Shown here piece by piece: positions 58,991 to 64,000 of a stretch of DNA of 64,000 nt. Under the pieces are notes generated by a model, which did no database searches, was not told the DNA's origin, and was given only the letters and a program-made list of their open reading frames with translations. Source of the DNA: Novosphingobium marinum. Lineage in GTDB: Bacteria > Pseudomonadota > Alphaproteobacteria > Sphingomonadales > Sphingomonadaceae. How positions within the stretch are numbered: position 1 is the first letter of the stretch; every line of letters starts with the position of its first letter. The position numbers and the translations under genes were made by a program. Where the stretch lies: contig NZ_JACBZF010000001.1 in NCBI RefSeq assembly GCF_013408095.1, positions 1 through 64,000 on the forward strand. The letters are read 5' to 3'.

Positions 58991-60730
58991 TTATGACCTT
59001 GCTGCGTGGAGGCCCGCGATATAGCCGTAAGTCACCGCCGGGCCAATAGTCCCGCCCGCTCCGAGATAGGCATCTCCCGTTGGCGCCATGACGCAGTTGC
59101 CCGCGCCGTAGAGCCCGGGGATGGGCTTGTTGTCGGGATCGAGGACCTGGGCGTTGTGATCGATCTGCGGACCGCCTGCGGTATCGAGCGTGCCCGGACC
59201 CAGGACGATCGCGTAGTAGGGGCCCGTCTCCGAAAACGGATGCATCGTATTGTTGGGGTAGCCACTGTCAGCAAAGCTGGTGTCCGGGTTCTTGGCGGAA
59301 AACAGCTTGTGCCACTGGGTGTCGTAAAGCTGGGCGCCGCGCTGGAACTCGGGGTCCTTGCCGGCCTTCGCATAGCCGTTGAACTTCCCGATCGCCTCCT
59401 TGGCATTCGCGGCGAATTCAGGCTGCAGGCGCCAGTTTCCGGTATGCCCGGCCCATCCTGCGAGCTGTGCGTCGACCTTGGCGAAAACCTCGTCCCAGGT
59501 CGCGCCTTCGACGAGGTGAGGCTGCTCGGCCTTGTTCTTCGGAAGCGGGAATGCACCGCCGTAATAATCGCGCGATCGTTCGTCGAAAAGCATGACCATC
59601 AGGTGGTTGGGATAATCCTCGTGCACCGGGTCGAAATGGAAGTGGGCCTTGGTCCGGTCGTTGTAGTCGCGCTTTTCGTTGACGCAGCGCTGCCCGTACT
59701 TGTTGACGAGTATCATGGAATCGCCAGGCAGCACGAACGCGCCCAACCCGATGGCACGGTTGGCGAGAGCTTCTCCGAGCACGACCTGCGTGCGCCAGCC
59801 ATAGCCGAGATTGCCCATTTTCGCGCCCGCTTCCTGCGCGAGCGGAATGAAGTCCCCCGTCGATCCGGGAAGCGCGCAGCTGCCATAGACCCACGGCTGA
59901 TGCAGCCTGCACAGCTCGACGTTGTGCGAATAGCCGCCGGTGCCGAACACGACGCCCTTGCGTGCCTTGATGCGAAGCAGCTTGCCTTCCTGATCTGCCT
60001 CGACGCCGATGACCCGGCCTTCCGCATTGCGCACGATCCTGGTGACGCGTGTGTCGAGCAAGATCGGCATCTCGATGCGCTCGAGATAGGCGGCAAGCTG
60101 CTTGGCCAGCGAGGCTCCCCCTTCGGACGAGCCCGAGCCGACGGCCGGCTCCAGCGCGCGTCCCGTCGGGACCTTGTTCTCGGGCAGGTGATCGGCGTAG
60201 TCGGGCGCGGGTTCGTCGACGAAGAAGAGGCGGAACTGCTTGAATTTCACCGCACCCAGTTTGTCGAGCTGATTGATCGCCTCGGTTCCCTTGTCGTAGA
60301 ACGCCTCGAGGGTCTTGTACCGCGTTTCATCGAGCCCCAGCGTCGCGCTCGAAGCATCGTATTCGCGCGGATATCCGTAACGCACGGCATAGCGCATGGC
60401 GTCGGCCTTGCTGTCGACGATCCCTTGTGCCTGATGGATGGGGTGGTTGAAGAACCACGCAACGCCGCCCGACTTTGCCGTAGTGCCGCCGATTATCGGC
60501 ATCTTTTCCAGCACGATGACTTCGGCGCCCTCCGACGCTGCGGCCACGGCTGCGGTTCCTGCTGCCGCGCCGGAACCGACGCAGACGACATCCGCCTCGC
60601 GGTCCCACGGTCCTTCGCCGGCCTGCGCAGATGCCGAGGCTGCATAGCCGAGCGTTCCTGCGGCGACCGCTGCCGCTCCCGAACCTGCCAGCACCTGCCG
60701 GCGGCTGATGCCACTACGATTCCCGGTCAA
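58991..60730 (-). CDS. Tat-exported FAD-dependent dehydrogenase (KstD/fumarate reductase-like)
   Basis: This is a 579-residue FAD_binding_2 protein starting at TTG 60730 with GGAG seven bases upstream. A twin-arginine signal is clear: SRRQVLAG with RR at 10-11, an Ala-rich hydrophobic stretch, and ASAQA. The FAD motif CVGSGAAAGTAAV follows at about 50-62 and the YGAGNC...PTGDAYLGAGG block closes the site. It resembles 3-ketosteroid delta1-dehydrogenases and flavocytochrome fumarate reductases. Unlike cytoplasmic KstD it is exported and paired with a cytochrome lipoprotein, so it may oxidise an enone or ketone in the periplasm. Confidence 0.88.
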   Translation of the reverse strand: MTGNRSGISRRQVLAGSGAAAVAAGTLGYAASASAQAGEGPWDREADVVCVGSGAAAGTAAVAAASEGAEVIVLEKMPIIGGTTAKSGGVAWFFNHPIHQAQGIVDSKADAMRYAVRYGYPREYDASSATLGLDETRYKTLEAFYDKGTEAINQLDKLGAVKFKQFRLFFVDEPAPDYADHLPENKVPTGRALEPAVGSGSSEGGASLAKQLAAYLERIEMPILLDTRVTRIVRNAEGRVIGVEADQEGKLLRIKARKGVVFGTGGYSHNVELCRLHQPWVYGSCALPGSTGDFIPLAQEAGAKMGNLGYGWRTQVVLGEALANRAIGLGAFVLPGDSMILVNKYGQRCVNEKRDYNDRTKAHFHFDPVHEDYPNHLMVMLFDERSRDYYGGAFPLPKNKAEQPHLVEGATWDEVFAKVDAQLAGWAGHTGNWRLQPEFAANAKEAIGKFNGYAKAGKDPEFQRGAQLYDTQWHKLFSAKNPDTSFADSGYPNNTMHPFSETGPYYAIVLGPGTLDTAGGPQIDHNAQVLDPDNKPIPGLYGAGNCVMAPTGDAYLGAGGTIGPAVTYGYIAGLHAARS

Positions 60731-60800
60731 AGTCTCTCTCCCACATTCATGCGTTCGGCTTCCCGATTCCGCGACCCTAGCAAGATTGCAGAACGCTCAA

Positions 60801-60820
60801 GAAATGACAATCGTCATTTC
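60801..60820. promoter_or_regulatory. Palindrome GAAATGAC-AATC-GTCATTTC before the Tat-flavoprotein
   Basis: Eight-base perfect arms with a four-base centre, 71 bases upstream of the flavoprotein start and 42 bases past the 3' end of the TetR gene at 60862. Its core ATGAC-N4-GTCAT matches the sites at 23578 and 24220. Confidence 0.6.
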
Positions 60821-60861
60821 AAAAATCCTAGCATTTGCGCTAGGGGTCGAACAGCATGGGA

Positions 60862-61425
60862 TCAGCGCTTGCCGATCTCGCTTTCCAGGACGTCTCGCAT
60901 TCGGTCTACCGGCCATGTCTCGGGTGACAGGCAGGCTTCCAGGGAAATGCCGGCAACGAGGGTAAGCAGCTTGCGAGCCTGCAGGTCCGGGTCGGAAAGT
61001 CCTGCCTCGGCCCGTCCTTCGACCATCCTGCGATAGAGCTTCAGGCTGTCGTCGCCATTCCGGGCCGTCTCGAGGACATACGCCGGATCGGCGTGTGCGC
61101 GGCCCCAGAACGCCAGCCATACGCGCCAGTTGCGGCGTCCCTCGTCATGTGCCGGCATCGCTTCCAGGACGCAGTCTACAAGAGGCTGGCCGGCCTGGAA
61201 GGCAGCGGCGACGCGGGACATCGCCTCGTGGTTGGCACGCTTGTAGACTTCGAAGAGAAGTTCTTCCTTGTTGCGAAAATAATTCGTGACGATCGCCGTC
61301 GAGTTCCCGGTCTCGCTGGCAATCTGGCGGAAAGTGACGGCATCGATGCCGTCGCGCGCGACAAGGTCGTACGCCACCGAGGCGACCATTTCGCGCCGTT
61401 CCTGCTTGTCGACAACGATCGGCAT
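60862..61425 (-). CDS. TetR family regulator (paralogue of the one at 23597)
   Basis: This 187-residue regulator carries the helix-turn-helix TFRQIASETGNSTAIVTNYFRNKEELL near residues 30-56 and the shared block NWRVWLAFWGRAHADP near 98-113, closely matching the TetR at 23597. Both also end with similar LSLEAC/ISLEAC helices. ATG 61425 is the start. The gene is upstream of the Tat-flavoprotein and cytochrome genes on the same strand and 101 bases after the Rieske gene at 61527. A palindrome lies between it and the flavoprotein. It probably represses that unit. Confidence 0.88.
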   Translation of the reverse strand: MPIVVDKQERREMVASVAYDLVARDGIDAVTFRQIASETGNSTAIVTNYFRNKEELLFEVYKRANHEAMSRVAAAFQAGQPLVDCVLEAMPAHDEGRRNWRVWLAFWGRAHADPAYVLETARNGDDSLKLYRRMVEGRAEAGLSDPDLQARKLLTLVAGISLEACLSPETWPVDRMRDVLESEIGKR

Positions 61426-61526
61426 TTATCGCCCCGGTTCCCACAATCCGTGGCCTATTGGCCCGACATGGGCGGGTGAGGCAAGTCCGGCAGCGAAGCC
61501 ATCGCCGCCGGAATCGTTGCCGGCCG

Positions 61527-62870
61527 TCAGCGACGACCTTCGATGTAATCGTTGATCACCTCGTGGAAGCGGCGCACGCGGGTTTCCTGCCGGGAAAGCC
61601 ATGCGTCTTCCCAGGCCATCGACTTGAGGCCGTTCTGCTGTGTGACCGCGATCGACAGGTCCTGGATCAGGAAATCGCCCTGCGCGATGCTCGCCTCGTA
61701 CTCGGCGTAGTCGTCGTCCTCGTACGGCGCTTCCTCGTAGGGGCGCATCCCATAGAGCGTCGCGACCTCGTCTGCACCCTCGACCTTCGGCACCATGTAC
61801 CAGTAATCGAAGGTGGACCAGTTCGGGTCCTCGGCGTCGGGCTGGGTGCGGAAGAAGTGCAGACCTTCGGGCGTACCGGTGATCGTCACATTCGGAAACA
61901 TCGTATGGTGGAACTGGTCGGTCAGTTCCCAGTCGCTGAAGTTGTCGAAATAGGTGTAGCCGCGCCCGGGTCCGAGGCGACGGCGCGCTTCCTGCAGCGC
62001 CAGGCGGCCTTCCTGTGCGCGCCCCTCGTAGTCGGCGGGATCGATATCCCATTCTTTGAGGACCTCGGCCCAGAGCGGCTTGACCTGCTGCGCATCCTCG
62101 TACCGCGACGAGGGCTGCAGCTTCTCGATCATGCGGTTGTGACCGCTGGGATACATCTCGAAGACGGTGGTCGAGTAGTGATCGTCGATCATTGGCTCGA
62201 ACTGCGGATGCACAGCGGGAATGTGGTAGCTTTCGTTGAAGTTGTCCGAGGCGAACTTCCAGTTCGTGTTCACCCGAAGACGGCGGTTGACCACGCGAAC
62301 CCAGTTGTCGAGATCCCGGTTCTTCAGAAGGTCCGGAATCGGATGGAGATATTCCATCAGCGGCTTCGCATCAGGATCGAAGCTGAACCAGATGAACCCG
62401 CCCCAGGTTCCGCAGGGCAGTTCCTTGAGCTTCAGCTTGCCGCAGGGATTGACGTCGAAGTCCTCGGGATCCTGGACCTCGTCCAGTTCGCCGTCGAGGC
62501 CCCACTTCCAGTTGTGATAGGGGCAGGTGAAGTGGCTCATCACGCCGCCTTCGCGGGTGTTGACGAGCTGGTTGCCGCGGTGAAGGCAGACGTTGAAGAA
62601 CGCCTTGATCGAGCCGTCGTGCTGCTTGACCATCATCACCGATTCGTCCTTGAACTGGTGCGTGATGAAGTCGCCCGGCTCCTCGAGCTGGGCAGTGCGC
62701 CCGCCGACGTGCCAGATGCGTTTCCACATGTGCTGCCATTCGCGTTCGGCGAATTCTTTCGAGTAATAGCGATCGCCGGTGATCGCGTCGCCGCGCGCGC
62801 GCGGAAGTTCGGCGTCGGGGTGGGACGGATAGTCCTGCTTGTCCTCGGGGCGATCGAGAATGGTTGCCAT
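61527..62870 (-). CDS. Rieske ring-hydroxylating oxygenase, alpha subunit
   Basis: This is a 447-residue subunit with Rieske ligands C95, H97, C116 and H119 and iron-site H216 and H221 in the NESYHIPAVHPQ segment. The LGPGRGYTYFDN and QFHHTMFPNVTI segments near residues 305-345 are shared with the partial Rieske gene at 63514, so the two are paralogues. The gene is preceded on the same strand by an NTF2-like gene 170 bases upstream. No ferredoxin, reductase or classical beta subunit is adjacent. Confidence 0.92.
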   Translation of the reverse strand: MATILDRPEDKQDYPSHPDAELPRARGDAITGDRYYSKEFAEREWQHMWKRIWHVGGRTAQLEEPGDFITHQFKDESVMMVKQHDGSIKAFFNVCLHRGNQLVNTREGGVMSHFTCPYHNWKWGLDGELDEVQDPEDFDVNPCGKLKLKELPCGTWGGFIWFSFDPDAKPLMEYLHPIPDLLKNRDLDNWVRVVNRRLRVNTNWKFASDNFNESYHIPAVHPQFEPMIDDHYSTTVFEMYPSGHNRMIEKLQPSSRYEDAQQVKPLWAEVLKEWDIDPADYEGRAQEGRLALQEARRRLGPGRGYTYFDNFSDWELTDQFHHTMFPNVTITGTPEGLHFFRTQPDAEDPNWSTFDYWYMVPKVEGADEVATLYGMRPYEEAPYEDDDYAEYEASIAQGDFLIQDLSIAVTQQNGLKSMAWEDAWLSRQETRVRRFHEVINDYIEGRR

Positions 62871-63040
62871 CGTTGCTTTCCTTTCCTCAGCCGTCGCGCT
62901 CGGCGCGCCGCAGTCCCCCTCTTCGGGATGACCATACCAGATTATCGATCCCGGCCATACTCCGGTACGAGCGGAAGTAGTTGCGCAAGATCAAACCGGA
63001 CTGCCAAACCCCCGGTGCCTGTCCAAAAGGCTAGGCCCGA

Positions 63041-63490
63041 TCAACGCTCGCCGTGTATCTCGCCCAGCGATCCCGGGAGGGGCATGCCGGGAGAGATCGT
63101 GTAGCGACGGATCTTCCAACGTCCGCCTTCCTCGACACACTCCATGCGATAGCGAACCTTGACGTCTACCGTGTTCCCGTCGCTCGACCGGCCGAGCCCC
63201 ATCACGTAGGCCGTCATCACGGCAACCGTGCCGTCCCAGCTTTCGGGCCGATGGTTCGCGATCATGTGGAAATGGTGCGTCATGTCCTCGAAGACGCTGT
63301 CGTAGAAACCCTTGATCGCCTCGCGCGTCGTCATCTCGGGCAGGCCGATCGGCGAGAAGTCGCAGACCGCGTCCGAGGTGAAAAGCGCGAGAAGCTCGGC
63401 GTTTCCATCCTCGAGCCTGTCGACCCGGTAACAGTATTCGGTCATCAGGTCGGCGACGGCCTGGCGCACGTCCGGCGGCATGATACTCAT
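63041..63490 (-). CDS. NTF2/SnoaL-like family protein
   Basis: This is a 149-residue NTF2-like protein: helices in VRQAVADLMTEYCYRVDRLEDG near 8-29, the ALFTSDAVCDF segment, a MTTREAIKGFYDSVFED helix and strands HHFHMIANHRPE and VDVKVRYRMECVEEGGRWKIRRY. GGGGGAGACC precedes ATG 63490 with the frame open to 63862. It lies between two Rieske alpha genes on the same strand, 23 bases after the partial one. The fold is that of Rieske beta subunits, so it is a candidate small partner, though shorter than usual (about 160-180). Confidence 0.8.
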   Translation of the reverse strand: MSIMPPDVRQAVADLMTEYCYRVDRLEDGNAELLALFTSDAVCDFSPIGLPEMTTREAIKGFYDSVFEDMTHHFHMIANHRPESWDGTVAVMTAYVMGLGRSSDGNTVDVKVRYRMECVEEGGRWKIRRYTISPGMPLPGSLGEIHGER

Positions 63491-63513
63491 TTGGTCTCCC
63501 CCTTGAAAGTCGG

Positions 63514-64000
63514 TCAGCGATCCGCCGGCGGCGGAGCGCCCTTGATCACGTCGTTGAGCAATTCGTGGAAGCGCTGGATGCGCTTTTCCTGATGGGTCAG
63601 CATGCAGCCCTTGAAGCCCCTCGAATTGAGGCCCTGCTGCTGGCTGGTGCCGATCGAGAGGTCCTGGTCGGCCACGAAGCCGAGCGACACGCCGTCGCCA
63701 TAGGTCGAATGGCGCACGACCGCATCGTGCTCGAGCGGGATGTCGCCAAGCGGCGTGCCTTTGATTTCCGTCATGCCCTCGACCGGCGGATAGAGGCACC
63801 AGTGCTGGAACACGCATTTGGCCGGGTCGCTCGGGTGCGGTTCGGTGCGCAGGATCTGGCATTGCTCGGGCGACATGGTGATCGTCAGGTTCGGGAACAG
63901 CGTGCAGTGGAAGTAATCCACGAGCTGCTGGTCCGTCATGCTGTCGTAGTTCCGGTAGCCGCGTCCCGGGCCGAGCTTGCGCTTTTGCCGGACGATAGCT
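63514..64000 (-). CDS. Rieske oxygenase alpha subunit, C-terminal part cut by window end
   Basis: The last 161 codons of a gene that continues past base 64000. The visible part is the C-terminal catalytic-domain end: LGPGRGYRNYDSM, YFHCTLFPNLTITMSPEQ and FVADQDLSIGTSQQQGLNS, which parallel those of the Rieske at 61527. The iron-binding site and Rieske centre lie beyond the window. It ends 23 bases before the NTF2-like start, which suggests one transcript. Residues from 64000 inward are in frame with the annotated end. Confidence 0.85.
   Translation of the reverse strand, partial: AIVRQKRKLGPGRGYRNYDSMTDQQLVDYFHCTLFPNLTITMSPEQCQILRTEPHPSDPAKCVFQHWCLYPPVEGMTEIKGTPLGDIPLEHDAVVRHSTYGDGVSLGFVADQDLSIGTSQQQGLNSRGFKGCMLTHQEKRIQRFHELLNDVIKGAPPPADR

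Noticed and set aside
58991..60730. Firm assignment as 3-ketosteroid delta1-dehydrogenase, and of the window as a steroid degradation cluster.
   Set aside because: The Tat signal and cytochrome partner differ from known KstD, and no diagnostic steroid ring-cleavage genes such as hsaC or a complete kshAB pair are seen. Other cyclic substrates are equally possible.
59006..61036. A 676-codon open frame on the plus strand.
   Set aside because: It lies antisense to the Tat-flavoprotein gene, which has clear FAD and Tat motifs. Long antisense frames are expected at this GC content and the translation shows no domain.
1..64000. Search for insertion sequences, integrases, tRNA genes, rRNA and CRISPR arrays.
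   Set aside because: No transposase or integrase frame, no tRNA cloverleaf and no regularly spaced repeats were found by reading; a profile search could still find a short tRNA I missed.

Overview
The window is GC-rich, gene-dense bacterial DNA with 67 protein genes and no gap over 300 bases. It most resembles the chromosome of a sphingomonad-type alphaproteobacterium. The reasons are the gene content (two TonB-dependent receptors, many Rieske oxygenases, SDRs, VOC and NTF2-like proteins, a RibB with a degenerate RibA half), the very long antisense open frames typical of high GC, and the frequent ATGA/GTGA start-stop overlaps. This assignment is inference; no rRNA, tRNA or other marker is present. 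I saw no mobile element, CRISPR array or phage gene.

Region 1 (1-4150) holds the end of a DUF3604 protein, a parvulin-type PPIase and a HupE/UreJ membrane protein in one overlapping operon, then an SDR and a convergent BaiN-type flavoprotein. Region 2 (4242-9445) is the most unusual part. It is a minus-strand operon of NhaA Na+/H+ antiporter, exported alpha-carbonic anhydrase, DUF2490 beta-barrel-like protein, SbtA-type Na+/bicarbonate permease and a small PII/SbtB-like protein. A DUF465 gene lies upstream and a LysR regulator is divergent. It reads as a sodium-coupled inorganic-carbon uptake unit with no RuBisCO or carboxysome gene in view. A HTH-RibB-degenerate RibA protein follows (9477-10754).

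Region 3 (10837-31900) is catabolic. It holds a flavin reductase-like protein, an enoyl-CoA hydratase, an SMP-30 lactonase, a TetR-controlled Rieske/VOC/SDR operon leading to a TonB receptor, and a six-gene minus operon (Dabb-PASTA fusion, Rieske, ABM, NTF2-like, MDR reductase, NTF2-like) under another TetR. After a DUF7065-like/phosphotransferase pair come a formaldehyde detoxification operon (frmA, VOC, fghA) and a phosphotransferase/enoyl-CoA hydratase pair.

Region 4 (31955-50964) starts with a second TonB receptor. A seven-gene minus operon follows: DUF35, SCP-x-like thiolase, acyl-CoA dehydrogenase, 2-oxo acid dehydrogenase E1 alpha, E1 beta, E2, and VOC. Divergent from it are a GMC oxidoreductase and an alpha/beta hydrolase. 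Then come a compact PHA synthase operon (short PhaE-like, class III-like PhaC, GNAT), a LuxR solo, an acyl-CoA dehydrogenase, and a Rieske/ThuA pair.

Region 5 (51103-64000) holds three tandem SDRs, an MDR reductase and another SDR, a TetR, and a Rieske/VOC pair. These are followed by a Tat-exported FAD dehydrogenase coupled to a c-type cytochrome lipoprotein, a TetR paralogous to the one at 23597, another Rieske, an NTF2-like protein and a Rieske gene cut by the window end. Overall the window looks like a catabolic island for hydrophobic cyclic or aromatic compounds. Rieske oxygenases attack the substrate, SDR and MDR enzymes oxidise or reduce intermediates, and CoA-dependent steps shorten chains. 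The true substrate cannot be read from the sequence. A shared palindrome, ATGAC-N4-GTCAT, occurs in front of the six-gene Rieske operon, in front of one TetR gene, and in front of the Tat-flavoprotein gene.
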